Source: Acidobacteriota bacterium (lineage in GTDB: Bacteria > Acidobacteriota > UBA890 > WLXD01). Taken from it: a DNA stretch of 64,000 bases. Position 1 is the stretch's first letter; every line of letters begins with the position of its first letter. The translations under genes were made by a program, and so were the position numbers. Location of the stretch: the NCBI GenBank assembly GCA_012103255.1, contig WLXD01000006.1, forward strand, positions 1 to 64,000, written 5' to 3'. Positions 1 through 8,668 of the stretch are shown in pieces. The notes under the pieces were generated by a model. It saw nothing but the letters and a program-made list of their open reading frames with translations. It searched no databases and had not been told where the DNA came from.

Positions 1-1
1 A

Positions 2-148
2 GGGCACGTCGCTGAACAAGGGACGCACGATCAGTTGCTGGCCCGTGCCGGCCGCTATGCGGCCATGTGGGCGGCCCAACAGGAAGCCCAGGTTCACGAG
101 TCGAGACTCTCCGCATGCCGCGAGTGGATGCGAGCGTCGCGGACATAG
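2..148 (+). CDS. ABC transporter ATP-binding/permease protein, C-terminal fragment (partial at window edge)
   Basis: The frame opening at base 2 reads GHVAEQGTHDQLLARAGRYA... and stops at a TAG at 146-148, giving 48 residues. The pattern G-x-V-x-E-x-G-T-H-x-x-L-L followed by Y-A-A-M-W is the region just after the H-loop in exporter-type ABC proteins of the MsbA/Atm1 class, where a short helical tail follows the nucleotide-binding domain. It therefore looks like the end of a fused membrane-plus-ATPase exporter whose body lies outside the window. Substrate cannot be inferred from this tail. The last ~20 residues (SRLSACREWMRASRT) match nothing I recognise. The gene is absent from the ORF track because its start is outside. 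A strong hairpin follows the stop. Confidence 0.8.
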   Translation, partial: GHVAEQGTHDQLLARAGRYAAMWAAQQEAQVHESRLSACREWMRASRT

Positions 149-158
149 ATCCTAGGCA

Positions 159-202
159 AGCAACAAAGCCTTGCCATCGGAAGGTGACAAGGCCTTGTTG
201 CT
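159..202 (+). terminator. Hairpin downstream of the ABC transporter
   Basis: AGCAACAAAGCCTTG (159-173) pairs with CAAGGCCTTGTTGCT (188-202): 15 bp with a single A-C mismatch and a 14-nt loop, starting 10 nt after the stop codon. There is no T tract, so it is either a non-canonical terminator or an mRNA-stabilising structure. Confidence 0.55.
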
Positions 203-324
203 GGGTCATTTGACGATTCGCTCGTCTCGCGATGGACGTGCATCCCTGTGGCCCCGTCGGCTCGTAAGGACGACCTCAAACCAATTCCGACGGATGGACG
301 ACCTTCCCTGCTTGCTTCCAATTC

Positions 325-840
325 TTGAGAGCAATCGGCCCGTGCCCCTGCGGTAGAGGGGCGAACGATTCCCAGTGTGTGTGCTCGGAGGGCGAGGCGC
401 TGCGCTACACGCGACGTATCTCCGGACCGCTCGCCGATCGGATCGATCTCTACATCGCAGTCGACCGCGTGCCGCTGAAGGAACTGGTGGATGCCGAGGC
501 GTCTGAGTCGTCTGCGGCTGTCCGGGCACGAGTAGCCGATGCACGTGGACGCCAACACGAGCGCAACCATGCTCTTGGACTCGAGGTGCCCACCAACGCC
601 CGCCTGCACGCCCGCGACCTGCTGGCGGCGTGCGGGCTGTCCCCCAGGCGACTCGAGCGAGCCCGGGTCGTTGCCGAACGTCTCGGGCTGTCTGCGCGGG
701 CCTGGCACCGGATGCTCCGCGTCGCCCGGACCATCGCCGATCTGGAGGGCGCCGACATCGTCGGCGACCCGCATCTGCTCGAGGCGCTCCGCTACCGCCG
801 TGGCCATGATGCCGGCGTCACGGGCCGTACCCCGCCGTGA
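325..840 (+). pseudogene. comM: ComM/YifB-type Mg-chelatase-like AAA+ protein, 5'-truncated remnant
   Basis: The translated ORF begins with the zinc-like motif IGPCPCGRGANDSQCVCS and continues RYTRRISGPLADRIDLYIAV, SARAWHRMLRVARTIADLEG and a terminal Y-R helix. These are the last ~165 residues of ComM (YifB) proteins, which are ~500 residues long and act as AAA+ helicases in natural transformation. The N-terminal two-thirds, including the Lon-like domain and Walker A/B motifs, is missing: upstream there is only ~120 nt of apparent non-coding sequence and the previous gene's hairpin. Because the ATPase core is gone this is best called a remnant. A recombination or assembly junction near base 325-335 is an alternative. 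The conserved part shows no internal frameshift, so the truncation may be recent. Another competence gene, comEC, is intact at 30-32 kb. Confidence 0.7.
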
Positions 841-877
841 GCGGCGCGCAGATCCACGAGAGGGACCTGCGCGCCGC
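841..877. terminator. Bidirectional hairpin between convergent genes
   Basis: GCGGCGCGCAG (841-851) and CTGCGCGCCGC (867-877) form a perfect 11-bp GC-rich stem with a 15-nt loop. It begins at the base after the comM stop codon and lies between that stop and the stop of the convergent gene at 896, so it can serve both. Confidence 0.65.
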
Positions 878-895
878 GGATGTTACGGAGCAGCT

Positions 896-1468
896 CTAGG
901 TGTCGAGGATCAGAATGAAGATGCAGTCGAAGGAGATCTTCCCCTCCGAATCCAACTTCGACAGATTCACGGCCCCCGAAAGGCGCGCGCCACCGCTGAT
1001 CCCGGCATACGCGCCGCGGCCGAGTCGAGCGATCACGCCAAACCCGGCGTTGTTGGCGTCGTCGGCCGACGGGATCGCACCCGTGATATGGGTGATCTCG
1101 TTGGTATTCGTCGTGGTTTTCGGCTGAACGGACGTTCTGCCGCGCGCAACAATGCGGTCACCGTCGTCGAACAGGAAGAACGTCGTGCCCGTCAGCGCGA
1201 GGCTCGGCCCTTCGCTGTCCACCGCCTCGATGTCCGAGAGGCAGTCCCGTGCTCGACCGACGATTTCACCGGTCGTCACGTCTTTCAGGTCAACCGCGAA
1301 GCACGTTGCCTCGACCATCCCATCCGGGGACCAGATCATGCGCGTCTTGGCCCGGCCTTCGCCGTAGACCTGCAGGATCATCCGTTCTTCGGACGCCTCG
1401 GCCGCCAACGGACTCAGAAGCACGATGGTGGCGATCAAGCACGTTAGCGTCACTCTGATCTTGCTCAT
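896..1468 (-). CDS. Secreted protein of unknown function
   Basis: I chose the internal ATG at 1468 (MSKIRVTLTC) over the ORF-track start because AGGAGAGGAGA lies directly upstream. The protein is 190 residues with a Sec signal peptide (MSKIRVTLTCLIATIVLLSPLAAEA, cleavage after AEA) and no further membrane segment. The mature part has alternating hydrophobic/polar stretches (MILQVYGEG, GTTFFLFDDGDRIVARGRT, GAIPSADDANNAGFGVIARLGRGAYAGISGG) ending in FDCIFILILDT. This resembles small beta-barrel secreted proteins such as the allene-oxide-cyclase/dirigent type, but the match is only by feel and I do not assign a function. A single cysteine pair could form a disulfide. It is followed by a terminator-like hairpin; the isochorismatase gene upstream on the same strand ends 75 nt before its start, so co-transcription is possible. 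Confidence 0.75.
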   Translation of the reverse strand: MSKIRVTLTCLIATIVLLSPLAAEASEERMILQVYGEGRAKTRMIWSPDGMVEATCFAVDLKDVTTGEIVGRARDCLSDIEAVDSEGPSLALTGTTFFLFDDGDRIVARGRTSVQPKTTTNTNEITHITGAIPSADDANNAGFGVIARLGRGAYAGISGGARLSGAVNLSKLDSEGKISFDCIFILILDT

Positions 1469-1543
1469 GTGATTCTCCTCTCCTTGCTTAGCTGTAGTTA
1501 CAGACTGGGGGCTCCTTCGATCGAACATCGAGGCGATCACTCG

Positions 1544-2290
1544 CTAGCGGCCCTCGAGTTGCGCAACCGTCGCGTCGGTGTCCCAAAGCGCGTTGGCCAT
1601 GAAACGGAAGTTCGCCATCGCCGCTTGGTAGCCATTGAGGTCGGGCAACTTGGCGGCCGCCGTGGCATCGCCAACAACCGCAACCTCGAAACCGTCCTCG
1701 AGCAGCTCGCGCATGTGCGACTCGACGCACAGGTTGGCCGACATCCCGGCCAGAATGACCTTGTCGATACCGCGCTTTCGCAGCTGCAGTGACAGGTCGT
1801 TGCTCTCGGGCCCGTAGACCTTGTGCGGGCTCGCGATCACCGTCTCGCCGTCTTCGAGGTGCGGCTCGTACTGCTCGAGCCAGTCGGCACCCGACCCCTC
1901 GAAACCGTCGAGGCTCAGCGCACCCTCACGATCGAACATGCCGATGTTGTGCATCAGCACCTCGAGCGCTCCACCGAAGTGCCAGCCGTGATCCGTCGGG
2001 TAGTAGTAGTGAGGGGAAACGAAGACCTGGTAGCCGTGTTCCTTCGCCGCTGACAACAGTCGTCCGATGTTCTCGACCGTGTTGTTCTCGGTGACGCTTT
2101 CGCCGACAACACCCCAGGTAACGCCGTCCGGGCTAAGGAAGTCGTTCTGCGGGTCGGTGATCACAATCGCCGTGTTGCTAGCGTCGATCTCCATCCCAGG
2201 GTCGGGAAGCTGAGCTTCCGCTGCGGGCGAGATCACGACCGCCGTGGCGAGCGCCAGGGCAGCTATCAGCCTCTCGTGCGACCTAGTCAT
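1544..2290 (-). CDS. Secreted isochorismatase-family cysteine hydrolase
   Basis: The product is 248 residues with a Sec signal peptide (MTRSHERLIAALALATAVVISPAAEA). The mature domain has the family's Asp-Lys-Cys catalytic triad: Asp46 in AIVITDPQNDF, Lys157 in ASPHKVYG, and Cys188 in ILAGMSANLCVESHMRELLEDG. It also has the usual tail EVAVVGDATAAA. Members hydrolyse isochorismate, nicotinamide, N-carbamoyl amino acids or ureas; the substrate cannot be read from sequence. Export to the periplasm is less usual than cytosolic location. AGGAGAAG lies upstream of the ATG. The response-regulator gene upstream on the same strand ends 43 nt away, so the two may be co-transcribed. The nearby M20 amidohydrolase and racemase make a role in using N-acyl or N-carbamoyl amino acids plausible, but that is inference. 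Confidence 0.85.
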   Translation of the reverse strand: MTRSHERLIAALALATAVVISPAAEAQLPDPGMEIDASNTAIVITDPQNDFLSPDGVTWGVVGESVTENNTVENIGRLLSAAKEHGYQVFVSPHYYYPTDHGWHFGGALEVLMHNIGMFDREGALSLDGFEGSGADWLEQYEPHLEDGETVIASPHKVYGPESNDLSLQLRKRGIDKVILAGMSANLCVESHMRELLEDGFEVAVVGDATAAAKLPDLNGYQAAMANFRFMANALWDTDATVAQLEGR

Positions 2291-2333
2291 GTGGGGACTT
2301 CTCCTGGCCTATCGGCCTGTGGTTGTGAGCCAT

Positions 2334-2924
2334 CTAGTGGCCGGTGGTGGTGGGTGGCAGACGCGGCCCCAGCAGGCGCTGTACGACCTGACCGAGTGAC
2401 CGCGCGTTAAAGGGCTTGAGCAGAACGGCCTGAGCGCCCGCTCCACGAACGCGTTCCCGAGCGTCGCGCGGTGAGGCCTCGCCTGTGATCACCAGCACGG
2501 GAACCGCGCGGAGACCGGGTCGGTTGCGCATCGCGCGAACCAGTTCGAGTCCGTCGACGCCCGGGAGGACGATGTCGGTGACCACCAGATCGACGCTCCG
2601 CGCCCGCAGCGCCTCCAGAGCGCGCTCCGCGGAACACGCCTCGCTCACCGAGTCGCGTGGGATGCCCACGGGCGCGAGGCTCCGCCTGACGTAGCGCCGC
2701 ATGTCCGCGTCATCGTCGACAACGAGAACGGTAGGAGCCCTCCCACTTCGACCTCGCCGATCCGGATCGACCGCCCTGTCGGTAGGATTCAAGAGTTCGA
2801 TCTCGAGGTCGAGCTGCTCCGATCTCTTTCCGTAGACCGGAGGAATTCGGTCGGCGCGTGCGTGCTCAGTCATGTTCATCGTGAAACGACTGTGCTCGGA
2901 CAATTGAGCCGGCGAGCGTCGCAA
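2334..2924 (-). CDS. Single-domain response regulator (CheY-like receiver)
   Basis: After a ~60-residue polar N-terminal extension the protein is a receiver domain: VLVVDDDADMRRYVRRSL (acidic pair), VDLVVTDIVLPGVDGLELV (phospho-acceptor Asp), PVLVITGEAS (Thr switch) and VLLKPFNA (Lys). There is no output domain, so it probably acts by protein contact or as a phosphate sink. The drawn start is a TTG with GGAG a few bases upstream; an ATG at 2879 (MNMTEHARADR) is an alternative that loses only the non-conserved extension. It is divergent from the hybrid sensor kinase gene at 3086, separated by 161 bp, making it a candidate partner of that kinase. Confidence 0.85.
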   Translation of the reverse strand: MRRSPAQLSEHSRFTMNMTEHARADRIPPVYGKRSEQLDLEIELLNPTDRAVDPDRRGRSGRAPTVLVVDDDADMRRYVRRSLAPVGIPRDSVSEACSAERALEALRARSVDLVVTDIVLPGVDGLELVRAMRNRPGLRAVPVLVITGEASPRDARERVRGAGAQAVLLKPFNARSLGQVVQRLLGPRLPPTTTGH

Positions 2925-3085
2925 CGTCTCCGATCTAGCGTCGGCGGGTCTCGTGCGACGCCCAGGACACGATTCGCGACAACCAGACCAGGGCCGCTTA
3001 GCGGCTAGGATGAAACTCAGAGGGCACCGACGGAGTACGGTCCCACTGGCCTTCAGCTAGCAACACGAGAACCTCGCACGGCCCC

Positions 3086-6000
3086 ATGAGAACAGAGGGA
3101 TACCCCCCACCAACCCACGCCCCGCAGGGCGGGCTGCGTCTGCTTGTCCTCGTGGCAACGCTGGCAGCAATCACCGCACCGACCCAAGCAATTGGACAGG
3201 AACGCGAGGCCGCTGGTGGCTGGGCCGAACAACAGCAGTTCATTCACGAGACCTGGACCGTCCGCGATGGACTGCCGGTCAACTCGATCAACGCGCTTCT
3301 GCAGAGCCAAGACGGCTACATCTGGGCCGCGACTTTCGACGGGCTCGTCAGATTCGACGGTGTCAGATTCACCGTTTACAGCACTGCCAGTTCCGCCGGC
3401 CTGCCAAGCAACAGGATCCTGTCGCTACTCGAGGCACGAAACGGCGACCTATGGCTCACAACCGAACAGGGCCACCTGGTAAGGCACCGGGACGGCCGGT
3501 TTACACACTTCGATGCCAGCCTCGGCGTTCCAGATCCCGTCATCCAGACGTTCGAGGACTCCGGAGAGACGATCTGGGTCGGTCATGAGACCGGTGTGGC
3601 CCGCCTGGCCGGCACAACGTTCATCTCTGTCGGTAGCGACGAGATCACCGGCCGAGTGACATCGCTCGCCGAAGACACCGGTGGCGCCCTCTGGGCAGGG
3701 ACAGCGGGCGGTCAGATTTATCGGCTATCCGGCAATCAGGTAGAGGGAATCCACAGCCCTGACCCTGAATCGCCAGGCCAGGTGCGCTCGCTGTCGCCGG
3801 ATCAGAGCCAGGGCATGTGGGGCAGCAGCGGCAACAGAATCTTCCACTACCGGCGAAACACGCTGACGTTCATCGCCGAACTCCCAGCAAGAACCACGGT
3901 CAGCGAAGTACGGCTCGACCCTGCCGACGGAACCGTCCGCATCGTGAGTTCGAAGGGCGTCTTTCTTGTGCGAGACGGAGAACTCTCGCAGCTCGGCGTC
4001 GAGGGTTCACTTGTCCAGCGTTCGGGCCTCATGCACGACCCGCCCAACGAGGGCGACCTCATCTACGGGAGCGGTCATGTTCTGTATCGCAACGATCGGC
4101 CGGTATTCCGTTTGCCGGAGCGATCTGCGCTCACTGTCGTCGCTCTGAACGAGATCGCCGCAGTGCTGCGAGATCATGAAGGCAGCATCTGGCTCGGCAC
4201 GGCAGCAGCCGGCCTGCATCGGCTAAAGCCGGCGCTCTTTTCCGTATATGGCGCCCCGGAAGGGATCAATGAACCCAACATCTATGGAGTACTCGAGGAT
4301 CAATCAGGAGCGATCTGGCTCGGCACCTGGGGCGGCGGCGTCGCGCGAATATCAGGCAGTACGGTGAGGAGTGGATTGTGGGGCGATTTCACCGGTCGAC
4401 ACATTCAATCCCTGCTCCAAACGCGGGCCGGCACCATGTGGTTCGGCGGGATGGGCGCTGTTTCGTGCGCAATTCCGGATCTCGTTTGTGACTTCTACCG
4501 AGATACTCCGGTCGGTCGGACATGGATACGCGCTCTTCATGAGGACGATGCCGGCCGTGTCTGGTTCGGTACGGATCGTGCCCTGATCTGGCTCGATGGC
4601 GATCAGTGGAGGAGGTTCTCGCCAGGCGATGGGGCACCGAGGGCAGCCGTACGTGTCTTCCAGCAGGCTCGTGATGGCGCACTTTGGATGGGCACAAACG
4701 GCGGCGGACTCGCCCGCTACCTAGACGGCGAATTCCTTCGGATCACAACTGACGAGGGGCTCCCGAGCGATCTCATTCGATCCCTGTATGAAGACGGCGA
4801 CGGTTCCCTGTGGGTCGGCACGGAAGGGCGCGGCCTGGCGCGACTCAGGACTGGGGCGGACGATTCGCTCGAAATCATCGCCTACCGGGAGGCGAACGGG
4901 CTCTTCGACGAGGTTATCCACCAGATTCTTGAAGACGACTTCGGTCGGCTGTGGATGAACACCAATCGGGGAATTTTCTGGGTCCCGCTGAGCGAACTTA
5001 ACGGATTCGCGGACGGCAGTATCCCGCGCGTGAACTCCACCTCCTACAACGAGCGTGACGGACTCCGAAATCGCGAGGGCAACGGCGGCGCGCAGCCGGC
5101 GGGCGCCAAGACGCGTGACGGTCGGCTCTGGTTCCCTACCCAGGACGGCGTCGTCGTGGTCGATCCGGCGAGCCTGTCGAGCAATCAGGTGCCGCCTCCG
5201 GTTGTCATCGAAACGGTAAACGCCGGCGCGCGCGAAATCGCGACGGAATCGGGAGCCACGCAACTTCAACCTCATGAACGTAGCTTCCAGATCGACTACA
5301 CCGCGCTCAGCTTTCTCGCCCCGGAGAACGTGCGATTCCGCTATCTCCTGGAAGGCTACGACTCTGACTGGATCGAAGCGGGCAGTCGCAGGACCGCGTT
5401 CTTCACGCAGGTTCCGCCCGGCACGTACACGTTCCGCGTATCCGCGAGCAACAATGCGGACGTATGGAATGAAACTGGCGCCTCAGCGGTGATCACGGTT
5501 GCGCCCTACTTCTACGAAACGATGGCGGCGCGACTAGCGGCGCTGCTGGCGCTGCTACTGGTTCCGGTGATCGCGGTGTGGTGGCGGGTGCGCGATCTCC
5601 ACCGTCGTCAGGACGACTTGAAGCTCAGGGTCGGAGAAGGCACTGCCCAGTTGCGTCGGCGCGAATCGCAACTTGAGGCGCAGAACATGCAGCTCGAAGC
5701 TCAGGCAGAAGATCTCGCGGAGCTCGACCGGGCCAAGTCGAGATTCTTCGCGAACGTGTCGCACGAGTTCCGCACCCCACTGACCCTCACCGTCGGACCG
5801 CTCGAGGATTTGCGCAGCGGTCTCCACGGTCCGCTGAGCCACAAGGCGGGCGACGAAGTGGATCTCGCGCTGCGCAACGCGAAACGACTACTCCGACTCG
5901 TGAACCAGGTGCTCGACGTTGCACGGCTCGAGGCCGGTGAGATTCGACCTCGCATACAGGAGGACGACCTGAACGCTCTCGTACGTGGCATCGGCGAGAG

Positions 6001-7321
6001 CTTCGCGGCCCTTGCCGAACGGCGCGACGTGCAGTTCGAAGTGCTCGCCCCAGAGGAAGTCCTGTGTGTCTTCATTGACCCCGACCTCTTCGAGAAAGTC
6101 CTCATGAACCTGCTTTCCAACGCCTTCAAGTTCACGGCGGAGGGTGGCAGCGTGCGCCTCTCGGTTGAGCTCTCGGATGCTGAGGTGGCCGTGAGCGTCA
6201 GAGATAACGGCCCGGGGATCGGGCCCGATGATCTTCCCTACGTTTTCGAACGCTTCTATCAAGTCGAATCCGGCAGAAAGGACCGCAACCTGGGCAGCGG
6301 CATTGGGCTGTCGCTGGCGCACGAATTAATCGAGCTCCATGGCGGTCGAATCGAGGTAGAGAGTGAACCGGGCTTCGGCAGTACTTTCCGCGCCGTCCTC
6401 AGACTCGGCAGCGAGCATCTGGATCCGTGGAACCTCACGCAGGAGAGCGATGGGCCGAGCGAAGGAGCCCGGACGTTCACGCTGCATGATGTGGCTCCGG
6501 CAACATCCGACGCCCCGGAACGCGTAGCGGAGGCGCAACCCGACGACGATGAGCGAGCAACGATCCTACTCGTCGAAGACAACCCCGAGGTGCGTTCGTA
6601 CGTCCGCCGTCACCTCGAACCGGCCTACAGACTGTTGGAGGCGGCCAACGGCGAAACGGGCCTGTCACTCGCTCGCGATGAAATGCCCGACCTGATCCTC
6701 TCGGACCTGATGATGCCCGGGATGGACGGCCTTGAGCTGTGCGCGGCAGTCAAGGCCGACCCCGCGCTCGACTTCATTCCGGTGATTCTGCTAACGGCCA
6801 AGGCCTCCGGCGAGAACCGGCTCGAAGGCCTGCGTCACGGAGCCGACGACTATGTGACCAAGCCGTTCGATTTCGGCGAACTCGAGGCTCGGATCGAGAA
6901 CCTGATCGCGTCGAGGACCCGACTCCGCGATCGGCTGCGTCGGGAGGCGCTGCTAACCCCCGAGCTTCCAGATGTTCGCTCCGCTGAAGACGACTTCGTG
7001 GCAGGCGTGATCCAGGCCATCGAGGGCCACATCGACGACGACGGCTTCGGCGTAGAAGAACTTGCCGAGGAACTCGGCTTCAGCCGGGCGAGTCTGTATC
7101 GGCGGCTGGAGAGCCTCATCGAAGAGTCGCCGGCCGAGCTCATTCACCGCGTCCGGCTCGACCGCGCCGCGCAGCTACTCGCCGCCCGCGCCGGCAACAT
7201 AAGCGAGATCGCCTATGCCGTTGGCTACAAGAGCGTTTCCCACTTCGGACGCCGATTCCGGGAGCGGTTCCGCGTTTCTCCGTCAGCATTCTGCGAAGCG
7301 CGCGACAGCTACCAGGACTGA
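3086..7321 (+). CDS. Hybrid two-component system protein: Reg_prop sensor, histidine kinase, receiver, AraC output
   Basis: A 1411-residue single-chain signalling protein. Order: signal/anchor (~1-38); periplasmic two-propeller Reg_prop sensor (~45-690) with many IWxGT and LWxGT blade motifs; Y_Y_Y immunoglobulin-like domain (~735-803, YLLEGYDSDW, PPGTYTFRV); one membrane helix (~808-830); coiled coil; HisKA with phospho-acceptor His893 in SHEFRTPL; HATPase with NLLSNAFKF, DNGPGIG and GSGIGLSL; receiver (~1158-1275) with Asp1207 in ILSDLMMPGMDGLEL and Lys in VTKPFD; AraC-type DNA-binding domain (~1320-1408, ending FGRRFRERFRVSPSAF). All catalytic motifs look intact. In Bacteroidetes such proteins sense oligosaccharides and control neighbouring genes. 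Here no glycan-use genes adjoin; the neighbours are a response regulator and an M20 amidohydrolase. The stop overlaps the convergent M20 gene by 13 bp. Confidence 0.95.
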   Translation: MRTEGYPPPTHAPQGGLRLLVLVATLAAITAPTQAIGQEREAAGGWAEQQQFIHETWTVRDGLPVNSINALLQSQDGYIWAATFDGLVRFDGVRFTVYSTASSAGLPSNRILSLLEARNGDLWLTTEQGHLVRHRDGRFTHFDASLGVPDPVIQTFEDSGETIWVGHETGVARLAGTTFISVGSDEITGRVTSLAEDTGGALWAGTAGGQIYRLSGNQVEGIHSPDPESPGQVRSLSPDQSQGMWGSSGNRIFHYRRNTLTFIAELPARTTVSEVRLDPADGTVRIVSSKGVFLVRDGELSQLGVEGSLVQRSGLMHDPPNEGDLIYGSGHVLYRNDRPVFRLPERSALTVVALNEIAAVLRDHEGSIWLGTAAAGLHRLKPALFSVYGAPEGINEPNIYGVLEDQSGAIWLGTWGGGVARISGSTVRSGLWGDFTGRHIQSLLQTRAGTMWFGGMGAVSCAIPDLVCDFYRDTPVGRTWIRALHEDDAGRVWFGTDRALIWLDGDQWRRFSPGDGAPRAAVRVFQQARDGALWMGTNGGGLARYLDGEFLRITTDEGLPSDLIRSLYEDGDGSLWVGTEGRGLARLRTGADDSLEIIAYREANGLFDEVIHQILEDDFGRLWMNTNRGIFWVPLSELNGFADGSIPRVNSTSYNERDGLRNREGNGGAQPAGAKTRDGRLWFPTQDGVVVVDPASLSSNQVPPPVVIETVNAGAREIATESGATQLQPHERSFQIDYTALSFLAPENVRFRYLLEGYDSDWIEAGSRRTAFFTQVPPGTYTFRVSASNNADVWNETGASAVITVAPYFYETMAARLAALLALLLVPVIAVWWRVRDLHRRQDDLKLRVGEGTAQLRRRESQLEAQNMQLEAQAEDLAELDRAKSRFFANVSHEFRTPLTLTVGPLEDLRSGLHGPLSHKAGDEVDLALRNAKRLLRLVNQVLDVARLEAGEIRPRIQEDDLNALVRGIGESFAALAERRDVQFEVLAPEEVLCVFIDPDLFEKVLMNLLSNAFKFTAEGGSVRLSVELSDAEVAVSVRDNGPGIGPDDLPYVFERFYQVESGRKDRNLGSGIGLSLAHELIELHGGRIEVESEPGFGSTFRAVLRLGSEHLDPWNLTQESDGPSEGARTFTLHDVAPATSDAPERVAEAQPDDDERATILLVEDNPEVRSYVRRHLEPAYRLLEAANGETGLSLARDEMPDLILSDLMMPGMDGLELCAAVKADPALDFIPVILLTAKASGENRLEGLRHGADDYVTKPFDFGELEARIENLIASRTRLRDRLRREALLTPELPDVRSAEDDFVAGVIQAIEGHIDDDGFGVEELAEELGFSRASLYRRLESLIEESPAELIHRVRLDRAAQLLAARAGNISEIAYAVGYKSVSHFGRRFRERFRVSPSAFCEARDSYQD

Positions 7322-8559
7322 GTCATCGCATCCAGCATGACGGCCGCCATCGCCCGTGCGCCCACGAAGATGGCCTCCTCGTCCGCAACATAGCCAGGGC
7401 TGTGCGGCATCCCGACCCAGCCGCGGTCGGCATTGCTCACTCCGAGAAAGAACATCACGCCGGGCATGTGACGCTGGAAGGACCCGAAGTCCTCGCTGAA
7501 AGCCGGCACCATGGTCTGCAGCCACGCAACGTTGTCCTCGCCCAGCACACGGCCAGCGCTGGCAGCCGCGTGCGCCGCAAGCTCGGGATCGTTTGTGACG
7601 CCCGCTACCCAGCCTGCGTCGTATTCGACCGAGATCTCCGTTCCCGGATAGCGAGACTCGATATCACTCGCGATCGCTGCCATCGCTGCTTCAGCGGCAA
7701 TGCGAGCGTTCTCTGTGCTTCGCGTGACCACGGCTCCGAAGCGCCACCCGTCGTTGCCAGTCGCCTGGCCGCCGCCATACTGCGCGGAAATGAAATCCGA
7801 ACCAACCGGCTGATTCGCGCCCGGATTCACCACGGTGCTGGCCGCCGACACTCCGCGCGAGAGCTCACGCTCGATCTCGCGGTAGTCCGACGCGCCGCGT
7901 ACGTTGAAGGCGACCGCATCGCGACCCGGCATCATCGCCTCGCGAGCCAGCGCCACAACTCCGGTCTGCATTGGTGCGGTGTGAAAGGCGAAGATTGCCT
8001 CCGGCTCTACATCACCGAACGCCTCGTCCGCAAGCATGGCCTCCGCACCATTCGCTCGCTCCTCTGCCGGCTGGAAGACGAAAACGACGGTGCCTGGAAG
8101 CGACGCGCGCATCGCCGCGAATCCCTCGGCAAGGGCCACACCGATTGTCGTGTGAATGTCGTGCCCACAGATGTGCCGAACTCCAGGACGAACGGAAGCG
8201 AAGTCCACCGGATCGGGTGCGTCCGAATAAACAGCGTCCAGGTCGGCCCGGAACGCCACGGTGGGACCGGGCAGCGCTCCTGACAGTGTCGCCACCACAC
8301 CGTGTCCGCCAACTCCGCGTCGCACCTCGAGCCCGAGCGCTTCCAGCCGATCTGACACTGCAGCTGCGGTGCGCACTTCCTCGCCGGACACCTCGGGATT
8401 CATGTGCAGATCGCGCCGGAACGCGATCAATTCCGACCGTGCGGCTTCCAGGCGGTGTGCGAACGCGTCCGGAGCCTGCGGCGCGGTTGCGCTCGCGTCG
8501 CCGTGTCCTACCAGGCCCAGCGAACCAACCAAGAGCAGGGCGGTGGTCACTCGTCTCAT
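7309..8559 (-). CDS. Secreted M20-family metallo-amidohydrolase
   Basis: The 416-residue product has a signal peptide (MRRVTTALLLVGSLGLVGHG DASA) and the M20D pattern of hippurate/N-acyl-amino-acid hydrolases: FRRDLHMNPEVSGEE near the N terminus, FRADLDAV (~103-110), CGHDIHTT (131-138, metal ligands) and PAEERANGAEAML (catalytic Glu). It should hydrolyse an N-acyl or N-carbamoyl bond in the periplasm with two divalent metals. The metal-binding His-Asp-x-His set is present. The start has GGGAG upstream; further upstream lie a TGC-TATAGT promoter and a small palindrome. The neighbouring racemase gene is on the same strand with the promoter between them. Its 3' end overlaps the sensor kinase gene tail to tail. 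Confidence 0.9.
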   Translation of the reverse strand: MRRVTTALLLVGSLGLVGHGDASATAPQAPDAFAHRLEAARSELIAFRRDLHMNPEVSGEEVRTAAAVSDRLEALGLEVRRGVGGHGVVATLSGALPGPTVAFRADLDAVYSDAPDPVDFASVRPGVRHICGHDIHTTIGVALAEGFAAMRASLPGTVVFVFQPAEERANGAEAMLADEAFGDVEPEAIFAFHTAPMQTGVVALAREAMMPGRDAVAFNVRGASDYREIERELSRGVSAASTVVNPGANQPVGSDFISAQYGGGQATGNDGWRFGAVVTRSTENARIAAEAAMAAIASDIESRYPGTEISVEYDAGWVAGVTNDPELAAHAAASAGRVLGEDNVAWLQTMVPAFSEDFGSFQRHMPGVMFFLGVSNADRGWVGMPHSPGYVADEEAIFVGARAMAAVMLDAMTQSW

Positions 8560-8624
8560 CGAAATTCTCCCAGGGGGCGATTCGCGCTGCGCAATCCTGA
8601 CGGGCGCGGTTGGGGAGCCGGCGA

Positions 8625-8633
8625 ACTATAGCA
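8625..8633 (-). promoter_or_regulatory. Extended -10 promoter for the M20 amidohydrolase gene
   Basis: On the minus strand this reads TGC-TATAGT, an extended -10 whose hexamer matches TATAAT at five of six positions. It predicts a leader of ~60 nt before the ATG at 8559. There is no good -35 hexamer. The motif recurs elsewhere in the window. Confidence 0.6.
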
Positions 8634-8638
8634 CTCCA

Positions 8639-8654
8639 TGGAATAGCAATTCCA
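8639..8654. promoter_or_regulatory. Palindrome near the -35 region of the M20 gene promoter
   Basis: TGGAAT-AGCA-ATTCCA is a perfect 6-4-6 inverted repeat lying about 6 bp upstream of the TGC element, in the -20 to -35 zone. It is a candidate repressor or activator site; the half-sites are short, so chance cannot be excluded. Confidence 0.35.
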
Positions 8655-8668
8655 ATTGCGACTTCCCG

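Noticed and set aside
94-807. Minus-strand 237-aa ORF
   Set aside because: Runs opposite the comM remnant and across its upstream hairpin; composition is arginine-rich shadow sequence with no motif.
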